Below are positions 55,161 through 63,742 of a stretch of 64,000 bases of DNA, in pieces. Under the pieces are notes generated by a model. The model worked only from the letters and a program-made list of their open reading frames with translations, was not told the DNA's origin and searched no databases. Position 1 is the first letter of the stretch, and every line of letters begins with the position of its first letter. The position numbers were made by a program, and so were the translations under genes. Source of the DNA: MR-S7 sp000400995 (GTDB lineage: Bacteria > Pseudomonadota > Gammaproteobacteria > Burkholderiales > Burkholderiaceae_C); contig NZ_CP152342.1 in assembly GCF_045291395.1 (NCBI RefSeq), positions 4,526,001 to 4,590,000 on the forward strand, written 5' to 3'.

Positions 55161-56297
55161 ATCCTGCCCCGCCCACACCACGCGGTTGCGTCCCTGGCGC
55201 TTGGCCTCGTAGAGGGCCGCGTCGGCCCGCTGCAGCAGGGCCACGGGCGTCTCGCCGGCGTGCAGCCGGGCGGCGCCCACCGACACGGTCAGGCGCACCG
55301 TGCCGCCCGCGGGCAGCGCCACCGGCGACGCCGCCACGGCCGCGCGCACGCGCTCCAGCAGGCGCGCGCCGTCCTCGGGCGTGGTGCCGGCCATGAGCAG
55401 CACGAACTCCTCGCCGCCCCAGCGCGCCAGGATGTCGGTGGCGCGCACGCTGGCCAGCACCGTGCGCGCGAAAGCCTGCAGCGCCAAATCGCCGCCGGCG
55501 TGGCCGTGGGTGTCGTTGACGGCCTTGAAGTGGTCCAGGTCCAGCTGCGCCATCAGCACCGGGTGGCCGCCGCGGCGCACGCGCAGCCCTTCCAGTCGCA
55601 TCATCTCCAGCATGTAGCGCCGGTTGGGCAGGCCGGTGAGCTCGTCGCGCGTGGCCAGCTCGCGCACCTGCTCCACGGCATGCGCCAGCTCGGCCTTCTG
55701 CCGCCGCAGCTTCTCGCGCGTGGCATGCATGCGCATGTTGAGGAAGGTGCTGCTGAGCAGCACCACCACGATCATCACCATGTAGGCGCCGGCCAGCGCC
55801 GCCGGCTGGCCGCCGGGCGGGTACCACCACTGCACCACGGCCGAGGCGAGGCCGAACACCGCCAGCCCGTAGACCAGCACGCCCACCATCTGCCGCGGCG
55901 TCAGGCCGAAGATGCCGAACATCAGGATCACCGCCAGGATGGGCAGCGCGATGCCGCGTGCCGGCCCGGCGATCACGTAGGCCGTGGCATTGCAGGCGAT
56001 GGCGTAGACGATCTGCAGCAGCGTGAGCGCGGGGTCGTGCCAGCGGCTGCTGTAGCCGCTGCGGATCAGTGCGTAGACCGCCGCCAGGCCGGTGGCGCAG
56101 GCCAGCGTCCACCAGTGCACGGGCCGCGCGGCCGTCAGTCCGGCGGCGGCCACCAGGTGCATGGCGGCGATGCAGCAGAGCATGAGCAGGGCGGCCAGGC
56201 CCGTCATCGCCAGCCGCAGCCGCTGGTGGGGGTCGCGGGTGATGAGCGCGTCCAGCACGCGCTGCGGCAGGGTGCGGGCCACGGCCTCCTGGTCCAC
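55131..56297 (-). CDS. membrane diguanylate cyclase (GGDEF) 2
   Basis: 388 residues from a GTG start (VDQEAVARTLPQRVLDAL) with AAGGAAAGGA upstream. About six TMs (to about 200), a short coiled coil, then GGDEF with GGEEF and the RxxD I-site (RATDILARWGGEEF). The last residues (ETIASSA) come from a dispersed repeat. The same frame stays open upstream through the SMC-like gene, but that reading has no coding character. Confidence 0.9.
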   Translation of the reverse strand: MDQEAVARTLPQRVLDALITRDPHQRLRLAMTGLAALLMLCCIAAMHLVAAAGLTAARPVHWWTLACATGLAAVYALIRSGYSSRWHDPALTLLQIVYAIACNATAYVIAGPARGIALPILAVILMFGIFGLTPRQMVGVLVYGLAVFGLASAVVQWWYPPGGQPAALAGAYMVMIVVVLLSSTFLNMRMHATREKLRRQKAELAHAVEQVRELATRDELTGLPNRRYMLEMMRLEGLRVRRGGHPVLMAQLDLDHFKAVNDTHGHAGGDLALQAFARTVLASVRATDILARWGGEEFVLLMAGTTPEDGARLLERVRAAVAASPVALPAGGTVRLTVSVGAARLHAGETPVALLQRADAALYEAKRQGRNRVVWAGQDAPETIASSA

Positions 56298-56386
56298 GGG
56301 CGGGTTCCTTTCCTTGCGCGCTCGGCGCCGTCCGCATCTTAGGCCGGCAGCGGCGGCTGGATGTAGGCAGGAAACCCCTTGGACGG

Positions 56387-59233
56387 TCAGGCCGCGATGG
56401 GCCGCAGCTCCGGCACGCCGCGCCGCTTGGCCACCGCGATGGGCGGCGCCCAGCGGCTCTCGCGCGGCTTCTTGCTCGTGACCAGGGTGATCTCGGCGGG
56501 CTCGAACACCTCCAGGTTGTGCGTGATCGGCGTGGTCAGCACGTACTGCGCGCGCGTGGAGCGCAGGAAGTGGCCGACGAGCTGGATGTTGCGCACGTCC
56601 AGGTGGGCGAAGGGCTCGTCGATGAACACGAAGCCGCCCGAGCCGCTTTCCTCGTCCTTGAGCAGGCCCACCAGAAGGATCAGCGACTTGATGACCTGCT
56701 GCCCGCCCGAGGCCTCGCCGTCGTTCAGGCCGATGCTGCCCTTGCCGTCGAAGGCGAAGTGCACCTTCAGGCCCGCCTGGGCCAGCACGGCGTCTTCGTT
56801 TTCCAAGAGAGGCAGGTCGGCCGCCACCTCCACGCCCGCGAGCTGGCCCAGCTCCTGGATGTTCTTGCGGTAGCGGCGCACGGTGCTGCGCAGCACCTCG
56901 ATGTAGCTCTCGCGCGCGTTCAGCACGGCGGTCTGGGCCTGGGCGTTCTTCACCTGGTGGTCCGACAGGCTTGCGGCCTGCTCGCGCACCGCCACGTCCA
57001 TGCGGCGGTGGCGCTCTTCCACCGTGGCGTCCTGCTCCCAGGCGCCCTGCTCCAGTTCCTGCTCCACGGCGTGCAGGCGCAGGCGGGCCTGGGTGTCGTT
57101 CACGTATTCGTCGGCCAGCTGGGCGATGGCGCCGGGTGCGATCCAGCGCGCGGGGAACTGCGCGCGCTGCGCCTGGCTGCGCGCCACCGCGCCTTGCTGC
57201 TGGCGGCGGCGCGCGCTCCAGTCCTGCGCGGCGCGCTCGCTCTCGCCGCGTGCGCGCTGCAGCTGCTGTTCCAGGCGCTTGTGCTCCTCGGAAAACGCGC
57301 GGTGGCGGTCGTGGGCGCGGCCCGTGTCCTGCTCCAGCCGCTGCCAGAGCTGGGCGGCGGCCACGCGTGCCTGCCTGGCGCCGGGCAGCTGCTCGCGCGC
57401 CTGGGCGAACTCGTCGCTGCGGCGCGCCAGCTCCTCGGCGGCGCTGTGGCCCTCCAGCGCGCGGCGCGTGTCGGTGATCTGGCGCTTGAGGGCCAGCAGC
57501 GTGTCCAGCACCGGTGCGAGCTGCGCGTCGATGCGGGCCAGCTCGCGCTCGGCCGCGGTGCGGCGCGCGTGCACGGCGGCGGCGCCGAACTGGTGCTCGT
57601 GCGCGTCGACCCACATGGAGCGCGCGCCGCGCCCGTCGTGCATGTAGGCCTGGGGTGTGATCCATGTGCCGCCCAGCCTCTTGCCCTCGCGCGGGTCGGC
57701 CACGCAGCGCAGCTGCTGCAGCTGCTGCACCAGCCAGCGCGGCACGGGGGCGGTGAACTTCACGTGCGCCAGCAGCGTGCCGTCCTCGCCGCGCAGGGCG
57801 GTTTCCATGGCGTTCTGCCCGGGGCCGACGATGTAGTGCCGGTAGCGCTCGCGCTCGCCGGTTTCGTAGGCCTCGGCCAGGTCCTGCTCCTTGTCCAGCA
57901 GCGCCACCCAGCGGTGGCCCCGCAGCACACCCTCGACGGCGGCGCGCCAGCGCTCGTCCTGCACCTCCACCACCTCGGCCACGAAGCGGTGGCCGATGCC
58001 TTGCGCGCTGAGCGCACGGCGGAATTTCTGCACCTCGGACGGCAGCGGCGGCAGGTGCTGGCCTTCCAGCGCGGCGAGCTGCGCGGCGGCCAGCTTGCGG
58101 CGCTGGGCCAGCGCGGCGCGCTCGTCCTGCAGGGCCGATTCCTGCGCCTGCAGCTGGGCCAGATGGGCCTGCAGGTCGCCCGCGTCGCTGCCCTTGTCCA
58201 CCAGGGCCAGCAGTTCCTGCGCGCGCTGGGCCAGTTTCTCCAGCGGCGCTTCGTGGCGCGTGGCTTCGTCGAGCTGGGCGCGGGCCTGGTCGCGCTCCAC
58301 GCGCAATTGCTCGGCCTGCTGCTGGGCGCGGGCGCTTTCCTCCAGCAGGTGCAGCAGGCGCTTGTTCTGCACTGCCTGGTCGGCCAGCGCGGCGCGGTGC
58401 TGGGCCTTGTGGCGGCGCAGCTCGCGCGACTGTTTCGCCAGCCCCTCGCGCTCGCCCCACCAGGCGAGCACGGGCAGCACCTCGGTGGCCAGGCGCTCGC
58501 GCTCGGCCAGCCGCATCTGCCAGGTCTTGTAGCTGGTCACGCGGTTGTGCAGCTCGGCCAGCTGCGCGCGGCTGTGCTGCAGCTCGCGCTCGGCCTGCAC
58601 CATCTCGCGGGCGAGCTGCTGCTGGTGCTCGCGCGCCTGGTCGTAGGCGTCCAGCACCTGCTGGTCGCCGAACACATCGAACACGAGGCGCAGCAGTTCG
58701 CGCGGGCTGAATTCGCACAGCCGGTCGGTCTGCCCCTGCTCCAGCGAGAGCACGCGTGCAATGGCCGGCGACAGGCCGGCGGCGGACAGCACGCGGCCCC
58801 AGGCTTCCACGCCGATGAAGCCCAGGTCCTTCTCGGGCGTGTCCACCAGCTGCTCGATGGACACGTCGCCCTCCAGCAGGCAGTAGCGCCGCTGCCAGTC
58901 GCCACCGTTCTTGTCGATGCGGCAGGCCAGCGTCACCTGGTCGGCGTAGAGCAGCCGGCGCGCGAACGGCCGGCTGGAGCTTTGCCGCCCCTGCGGCCGG
59001 TTGTCCACCACGGCGCGCAGCCACGCCGTCTGCGCGCCCGCGTGGCGCGCATAGGTGCGGTAGTCGCGCGGGGCCGAGCAGCGCAGGCCGAGCAGCGTGC
59101 GCAGGGCGTCCAGCAGCGTGGTCTTGCCGGAGCCGTTGGGGCCGGCGATGGTGATGATGGAGGCGTCCAGCGGCAGGGAGACGCGCTGGCAGTAGTCCCA
59201 GTGGACGAGTTCGAGGGTTTGAAGGTGGAACAC
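56387..59233 (-). CDS. SMC/MksB-like condensin ATPase
   Basis: 948 residues with the two-ended ABC ATPase plan of SMC proteins. Walker A GPNGSGKTT (31-39) is near the N-terminus. Long alanine/glutamine/arginine-rich coiled coils (about 200-400 and 560-790) flank a small hinge-like region (about 420-550). The C-terminal signature EASGGQQ (about 840) and Walker B FVFIDEPFAHLD (about 866) complete the ATP site. The size fits MksB (about 940) rather than MukB (about 1480). GTG start. It follows MukE- and MukF-like genes and a GFA gene on the same strand. The JetD nuclease of Wadjet systems is not present in the window. Confidence 0.82.
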   Translation of the reverse strand: MFHLQTLELVHWDYCQRVSLPLDASIITIAGPNGSGKTTLLDALRTLLGLRCSAPRDYRTYARHAGAQTAWLRAVVDNRPQGRQSSSRPFARRLLYADQVTLACRIDKNGGDWQRRYCLLEGDVSIEQLVDTPEKDLGFIGVEAWGRVLSAAGLSPAIARVLSLEQGQTDRLCEFSPRELLRLVFDVFGDQQVLDAYDQAREHQQQLAREMVQAERELQHSRAQLAELHNRVTSYKTWQMRLAERERLATEVLPVLAWWGEREGLAKQSRELRRHKAQHRAALADQAVQNKRLLHLLEESARAQQQAEQLRVERDQARAQLDEATRHEAPLEKLAQRAQELLALVDKGSDAGDLQAHLAQLQAQESALQDERAALAQRRKLAAAQLAALEGQHLPPLPSEVQKFRRALSAQGIGHRFVAEVVEVQDERWRAAVEGVLRGHRWVALLDKEQDLAEAYETGERERYRHYIVGPGQNAMETALRGEDGTLLAHVKFTAPVPRWLVQQLQQLRCVADPREGKRLGGTWITPQAYMHDGRGARSMWVDAHEHQFGAAAVHARRTAAERELARIDAQLAPVLDTLLALKRQITDTRRALEGHSAAEELARRSDEFAQAREQLPGARQARVAAAQLWQRLEQDTGRAHDRHRAFSEEHKRLEQQLQRARGESERAAQDWSARRRQQQGAVARSQAQRAQFPARWIAPGAIAQLADEYVNDTQARLRLHAVEQELEQGAWEQDATVEERHRRMDVAVREQAASLSDHQVKNAQAQTAVLNARESYIEVLRSTVRRYRKNIQELGQLAGVEVAADLPLLENEDAVLAQAGLKVHFAFDGKGSIGLNDGEASGGQQVIKSLILLVGLLKDEESGSGGFVFIDEPFAHLDVRNIQLVGHFLRSTRAQYVLTTPITHNLEVFEPAEITLVTSKKPRESRWAPPIAVAKRRGVPELRPIAA

Positions 59234-59294
59234 GGGTGCTCTTGTGGGGATGGCTGCTCGCGCGCAATGGACGGGCGCTGGCGCTCGAAATGAC

Positions 59295-59735
59295 TCAGGA
59301 GGCGCCGGGCTTGAGCCGGTCCGCCGGATGGTTGACGCCGTCGTTGGTCGGCACGTCGCCGATGGCGAAGGGATCGACGCCCTCCAGGCAGCCCACGTTG
59401 TAGCCGTACTGGCTGGGGTTGGAGCGGCGCTGGTGGTGCGTGTAGATGCCGCAGTTCCCGCAGAAGTAGTGCTTGGCCGTGAACGTGTTGAACTGGTAGA
59501 GCTTCAGATGCTCGGCGCCCTGCACGATGCGGATGCCGTCCAGCGGCACGGACGCGACGACCGCGCCCCTGCGCCGGCACATGGAGCAATTGCAGCGGCG
59601 GGGGTCGACCACGCCGTCGGGCAGGCTCAACTCCAGCACCACCGCGCCGCAGTGGCACGACGCCCGGTGCCGGGGCTGTATGCGGACTCCGCCGATTTCC
59701 TTGAGCAGTGCGGGGCTCTTGCGTGACGCGGTCAT
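59295..59735 (-). CDS. GFA/CENP-V family zinc protein
   Basis: 146 residues with the Mss4-like zinc pattern of glutathione-dependent formaldehyde-activating and related proteins: CHCGAVVLEL, CNCSMCRRRG, CGNCGIYTHH. Most family members are of unknown substrate. Its ATG overlaps the stop of the MukE-like gene (ATGA), and it separates that gene from the SMC-like gene. This looks like a gene captured into the operon; a role in the condensin complex is not expected. Confidence 0.88.
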   Translation of the reverse strand: MTASRKSPALLKEIGGVRIQPRHRASCHCGAVVLELSLPDGVVDPRRCNCSMCRRRGAVVASVPLDGIRIVQGAEHLKLYQFNTFTAKHYFCGNCGIYTHHQRRSNPSQYGYNVGCLEGVDPFAIGDVPTNDGVNHPADRLKPGAS

Positions 59736-60439
59736 GTGGATGCTCCTGTATTGATAGCTTCTTGCGCTTGATGGTCATGCGCTGGAGCCTGATTTTGCTC
59801 GTGATCGTCAGCGGCCCGCTCGCGCGCCAGCACGTCGGCCAGCGCCCCGTCGAGGATGCGCGGGGCGAGCACGTCGTAGTCCAGCAGCACGTCCAGCAGC
59901 GGCCCTTCGGCAATCTCGTCCTGGCGGCGCAGGATGAAGCCGTGGCGCTCCAGCAGCTTGAGGTTGGCGTCCAGGCGCAGCTTCTTGCCGAGCTGGGGGC
60001 CGTAGTCTTCCAGCAGCGCCTTGTACGAGAGCACGGGGCTGACGCTGGCGGCCTGGGGCAGGGGCTTGGCGGCGGGGAAGAAGTCGCTCTGGCCCGCATC
60101 GCCTTCCTGTGCGCGGCTGGTCTGGCGCTCGCGCTTGGGCAAAACGATGAGCGCCCACAGCACGACCAGCAGCGCCTGCGCGTCGCGCGGCAGCTCCAGG
60201 TTGTTGTTGGCGTTGAGCCCGGCTTCGCCCAGCACGCCGTTCTGGGCGGCGGGCAGCAGGGCCACGCTGACGTGGTCGGCGTAGATGCTGTCCATCCAGC
60301 GCAGGCCGGACTGGGCCAGGCGCTGCTCGACCTGGGCGAAAAGCTCGGCGTCGACCAGCGCGCGCTTCACGCGCGGGTGGCTGCGCGGCAGCCAGCGGCG
60401 GGTGAGCAGTTCGGCGATCAACAGGGCGGCGTCATCCAT
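59732..60439 (-). CDS. MksE/MukE-like condensin subunit
   Basis: 235 residues. Two predicted winged-helix regions separated by an acidic linker (about 145-165), with ARRLxDARALLVVLW-type helices (DAQALLVVLWALIVLPKRER). No catalytic motif. Assigned from operon context and size (MksE about 230) more than from sequence identity. The last 22 residues (from EQNQAPAHDHQAQEAI) are read from a dispersed repeat, so the native C-terminus has been replaced or extended. Overlaps the upstream gene by 8 bases. Confidence 0.65.
   Translation of the reverse strand: MDDAALLIAELLTRRWLPRSHPRVKRALVDAELFAQVEQRLAQSGLRWMDSIYADHVSVALLPAAQNGVLGEAGLNANNNLELPRDAQALLVVLWALIVLPKRERQTSRAQEGDAGQSDFFPAAKPLPQAASVSPVLSYKALLEDYGPQLGKKLRLDANLKLLERHGFILRRQDEIAEGPLLDVLLDYDVLAPRILDGALADVLARERAADDHEQNQAPAHDHQAQEAINTGAST
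59741..59800 (+). repeat. dispersed ~60 bp repeat, copy 11, at the 3' end of the MukE-like gene
   Basis: TGCTCCTGTATTGATAGCTT, GCGCTTGATGGTCATGCGCT, GGAGCCTGATTTTGCTC. It is translated on the minus strand as the C-terminus of the 59732-60439 protein. Confidence 0.8.
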
Positions 60440-61793
60440 GCGTGTCTTCCTTGGCGGGCACCAGCGTGCCGCGGCTCAGCAGTGCGACCTGGTGGTGGTC
60501 GATGGGTTCGGCGCCGCCGTCCCAGGCGATGCGCCAGGGCTGGCGCGCCAGCGCGCCGGTCAGCCCGGGCAGCACGGCGGCCTGCGGGTCGCCCAGCAGG
60601 GGCATGAGCTGTGCCTTGTAGGCCACCTGGGCGTAGCGCGCGGCGCCGGGGCGCGGGCCCAGCAGGGCGTCGGCCACGGTGCGGGCGGTGCCGGGGTCGC
60701 CGCCGGTCCACTCGGCCAGCAGCGCGTTCAGGTCGCCCAGTTCGCGCGGCAGGGCCACGGCGGCGAGGGTACCGGGCGGCGCGCTCTGGGCGGCGGGCAG
60801 GGTGTCGGGCAGGGCGGCCTGGGGGCGGTCGCGCTCGAACTCGGCCTCCACCACGTCCAGCAGCTCGTGCGGCGCCAGCGTGGCCAGTTGCGTGGGCTGG
60901 GCCAGCGCGCCGTCCAGCAGGCGGTGCGGCGCGGGCGCGGTCTGCAGCCAGCGCTTGACGTCGGTGCTGGTGATGCCGGTGGTGCCCAGCGTCACGCGCT
61001 GGCGGTCCACCTGCTGCAGCGCGCGGTTGAACTGGCTGGCCATGGCCAGCAGGCGCGACTGGGCTTGGCCCAGGCCGCGCGCGGCGCGCTCCAGCAGCAG
61101 GTGGCCCTGGGCGTTGCCGATGAGGGCGCTGATGGCGTCGGACGCGCGGTCGATGAGCGTGGCGGCGCGGTCGTAGCGCTTGCGCGCCTCGCGCAGGCGG
61201 AACTCGGAGCCGCTGGCGATGGCGTCGGCGAACTCGCCGTGCAGCCGCGCGAGCTGCGCGTGCAGCATCTGCACCTGGGCGGCGTCCACGCTGCCGAGCT
61301 GGTTGGCGCCGACCACCTGGCCGAGCAGGGCGGCCAGCTCGCCGCCGTCGGCGTCGCCTTCCTCGTTGGCGGCGGGGGCGTCGGCGGCCAGCGGCGTCAG
61401 CAGGGCGGCCACGCGCTGGGCCAGCGGGGGCAGGGCGTAGGCGCGCTGGGTCTCGTCCCAGGCCAGCAGGCCCACGTCGCGCAGGCGTTTGAGCACGGTG
61501 TCCAGCGCCTCGGGGCGCAGGGCGTTGAAGAGCTCGTCGATGCGCTCGCGCGGCCATTGCGCGTCGCCCTGCGAGGCGAGCTGCAGGAACACCCATACGC
61601 GCAGCTGCACCAGCGCGGCGGGGCCGTGGAACAGGCCGCTCAAGGCCTGCGTGAGCGGCTGCTGGCGCGTGATGCGGCCGAGCAGGGGCGCGTCGGCGGC
61701 GGCGTCGCCGAACAGGTAGCCGTCGCGGAAGAAGTCGGCCACGGCGCCCAGTTCAGCGCCGAATGCGGCGCTCTCGTCCATCTCGCTGTGCAT
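60432..61793 (-). CDS. MksF/MukF-like (kleisin) condensin subunit
   Basis: 453 residues, mostly helical. The N-terminal winged-helix segment (about 25-115: QLRVWVFLQLASQGDAQWPR, LDTVLKRLRDVGLLAWDE) resembles the DNA/SMC-binding end of MukF-type kleisins. A long helical middle (about 150-310) with RKRYDRAATLIDRASDAIS follows, then a C-terminal domain. The size matches MksF. TGATG overlap with rsmE upstream and an 8-base overlap with the MukE-like gene indicate one operon. The family call rests on architecture plus context. Confidence 0.65.
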   Translation of the reverse strand: MHSEMDESAAFGAELGAVADFFRDGYLFGDAAADAPLLGRITRQQPLTQALSGLFHGPAALVQLRVWVFLQLASQGDAQWPRERIDELFNALRPEALDTVLKRLRDVGLLAWDETQRAYALPPLAQRVAALLTPLAADAPAANEEGDADGGELAALLGQVVGANQLGSVDAAQVQMLHAQLARLHGEFADAIASGSEFRLREARKRYDRAATLIDRASDAISALIGNAQGHLLLERAARGLGQAQSRLLAMASQFNRALQQVDRQRVTLGTTGITSTDVKRWLQTAPAPHRLLDGALAQPTQLATLAPHELLDVVEAEFERDRPQAALPDTLPAAQSAPPGTLAAVALPRELGDLNALLAEWTGGDPGTARTVADALLGPRPGAARYAQVAYKAQLMPLLGDPQAAVLPGLTGALARQPWRIAWDGGAEPIDHHQVALLSRGTLVPAKEDTHG

Positions 61794-62503
61794 CAGAGCC
61801 CCAGCACGGCCAGCGCGGCGACGGAGGCCGTCTCGGCCCGCAGCACGCGCGCGCCCAGGCTGGCGGGCGCGAAGCCCTGGGCCAGCGCGGCGTCTTCTTC
61901 CTGCACGCTCAATCCGCCTTCGGGGCCGTGCAGCACCCACACCGCGCCCGCATGGCCAGCGGCCTCCTGCAGGGGGCGGGCACCGTCGCGCAGCGACAGC
62001 AGCAGGCGCGCGCCTTCTGCCGCAGGCCGGCGCAGCCAGTCCGCCAGCGGCAGCGGGGCGGCGACCGGCGGCACGCGGTTGCGCCCGCACTGCTCGCAGG
62101 CTGCCACGGCGATGGCCTGCCAATGGGCCTGGCGCTTGGCGGCGCGCTCGCCGGCCAGCTTGAGCACGCTGCGTGCGGCGGCCACGGGCTGGATGCTGGC
62201 GGCGCCGAGTTCGGTGGCTTTTTCCACCAGCCAGTCCATGCGCTCGTTGGCGGGCATGCCCACGACGAGGTGCACGGCGCGCGCGGCCTCGCGCTCGATG
62301 GCCGCGTGCGCGCCCACTTCCACCTCCACGTCGGAGCGGCCCATGCGGGTGACGGCGGCTGACCATTCCCCGCCCTCGCCGTTGAACAGCGTGACCGCGT
62401 CGCCCGGCTGCAGGCGCAGCACCTGCACATGGCGCGCGGCCGTGGGCGGCAGCGCGATGCGCGCGCCGGTGGCCAGGGGCAGGGGGCAGTGGAAACGGGG
62501 CAT
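61793..62503 (-). CDS. rsmE: 16S rRNA (uracil-1498-N3)-methyltransferase
   Basis: SPOUT-class methyltransferase for 16S U1498. 236 residues: an N-terminal PUA-like domain (HVQVLRLQPGDAVTLFNGEG) and the SPOUT knot (EKATELGAASIQPV, VLHGPEGGLSVQEE, LRAETASVAAL). ATG at 62503 (MPRFHCPLP). It leads the condensin-like operon. Confidence 0.94.
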   Translation of the reverse strand: MPRFHCPLPLATGARIALPPTAARHVQVLRLQPGDAVTLFNGEGGEWSAAVTRMGRSDVEVEVGAHAAIEREAARAVHLVVGMPANERMDWLVEKATELGAASIQPVAAARSVLKLAGERAAKRQAHWQAIAVAACEQCGRNRVPPVAAPLPLADWLRRPAAEGARLLLSLRDGARPLQEAAGHAGAVWVLHGPEGGLSVQEEDAALAQGFAPASLGARVLRAETASVAALAVLGL

Positions 62504-62516
62504 GTGCTTCAAAAAA

Positions 62517-62566
62517 AGTAGCTGCTAGCGCTTGCTGGATAAGCGCTGGAGGCCGTTTTCGTTGGT
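62517..62566 (+). repeat. dispersed ~60 bp repeat, copy 12
   Basis: Forward copy AGTAGCTGCTAGCGCTTGC, GGATAAGCGCTGGAGGCCG, TTTTCG, one of the best matches to the core consensus. It lies between rsmE and the amgK-like gene. Confidence 0.85.
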
Positions 62567-62570
62567 AAAC

Positions 62571-63679
62571 CTAGACGCGTCCGAAGGCATAGCCCACGGG
62601 GGCCTGGGTGCCTTCGATCTCGTCCACCAGCCGCAGCAGGGGCGACAGCTCGCGGTAGCGCCCGGCCGTCTGGCGGATGTAGTGGATGAAGCGCGGCGCG
62701 TCCTGCAGGTACTTGGGCTTGCCGTCGCGCAGCGTGAGCCGCGCGAAGATGCCGGCCACCTTGAGGTGGCGCTGCAGTGCCATCCAGTCCACCGCGCGGT
62801 AGAACTCGCCGAAGTCCGCGCCCCAGCCGCTGCTGCTGGCGGCGCCGAGGATGCCCGTGCGCCGGGCCTTTTCCCAGTAACGCACGGTAATGTCGATGAC
62901 GAAATCCTCTTCCCAGCTGATGAACGCGTCGCGCAGCAGGCTGGCGATGTCGTAGGTCACGGGGCCCAGCACCGCGTCCTGGAAGTCCAGCACGCCCAGG
63001 CGCCCGTCCTCGCCCACCATGAGGTTGCGCATCATGAAGTCGCGGTGCACGAACACGCTGGGCGCGGCCAGGTTCTGGGCGACGATGGCGTCGAAGGCCT
63101 TGGCCAGCACGGCCTGCTGCGCGCCGGTGAGCGGGATGGCGCGGTGGCGGGCGATGTACCAGTCGGGAAAGAGCTGCAGCTCGCGGCGCAGCAGGGCGTC
63201 GTCATAGGCCGGCAGCGCGCCGGGCCGGCTGGCGCGCTGCCAGTCGATCAGCAGGCCCACCGCCTGCACATACCAGGCGTGCGCGGCCTGCGGGTCGCGC
63301 GCATCCAGGCGCTCGATGGCCGTCTGGATGCCCAAGTCGGTCAGCAGCATGAAGCCGTGGGCCTCGTCCCAGGCCAGGATCTGCGGCACGCGCAGGCCGG
63401 CCGCGTGCAGCAGCGCCTGCACGTGCACGAACGGGCGGCAGTCTTCCTTCTCCGGCGGCGCATCCATCACGACCAGGCTGGCGCCGGATTGCGTGTCCAG
63501 CCGCAGGTAGCGGCGAAAGCTCGCGTCGGCGGACGCAGGGCGCAGCGTCGCGGGCAGCAGGCCGTGGGCGGGAACGAGGGGGAAAGCCAGGCCTCGAAGG
63601 CGGCCTGGCGGGCCGGATCGCTCCAGGCGACGGCCGCGCGGGCGCTGCCTGCCGGCGGAAAAGGGGAGGGGTGGCTCAT
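62571..63679 (-). CDS. amgK: AmgK-like sugar kinase (apparent frameshift)
   Basis: Aminoglycoside-phosphotransferase fold kinase resembling AmgK, which phosphorylates MurNAc/GlcNAc at the anomeric position in cell-wall recycling. Two frames meet at the G5 run 63578-63582. One extra base joins MSHPSPFPPAG...FEAWL to LLPATLRPASADASFRRYL and gives 369 residues. Motifs: DASFRRYLRL (nucleotide loop), VFVHRDFMMRNLMV (catalytic loop) and LDFQDAVLGPV (metal-binding D). Neighbouring lptD, as in pseudomonads, supports the call. Its partner murU is not in the window. Confidence 0.85.
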
Positions 63680-63742
63680 GGATAATCCGATTCTACAAAC
63701 CGGCCTGGCTGCTTGAAGCCGCGCAGCCCCTCGCCTCACTCC

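Noticed and set aside
55131..59267. One 1378-codon minus-strand frame spanning the SMC-like and GGDEF genes
   Set aside because: Only its last 388 codons (GGDEF protein) have coding character. The upstream part is an arginine/alanine shadow of the SMC-like gene in another frame.
56387..61793. Wadjet (JetABCD) plasmid-defence system
   Set aside because: No JetD Toprim/DUF2220 gene is adjacent, and the SMC gene's Walker B region differs from JetC as I know it. An MksBEF-like call is safer.
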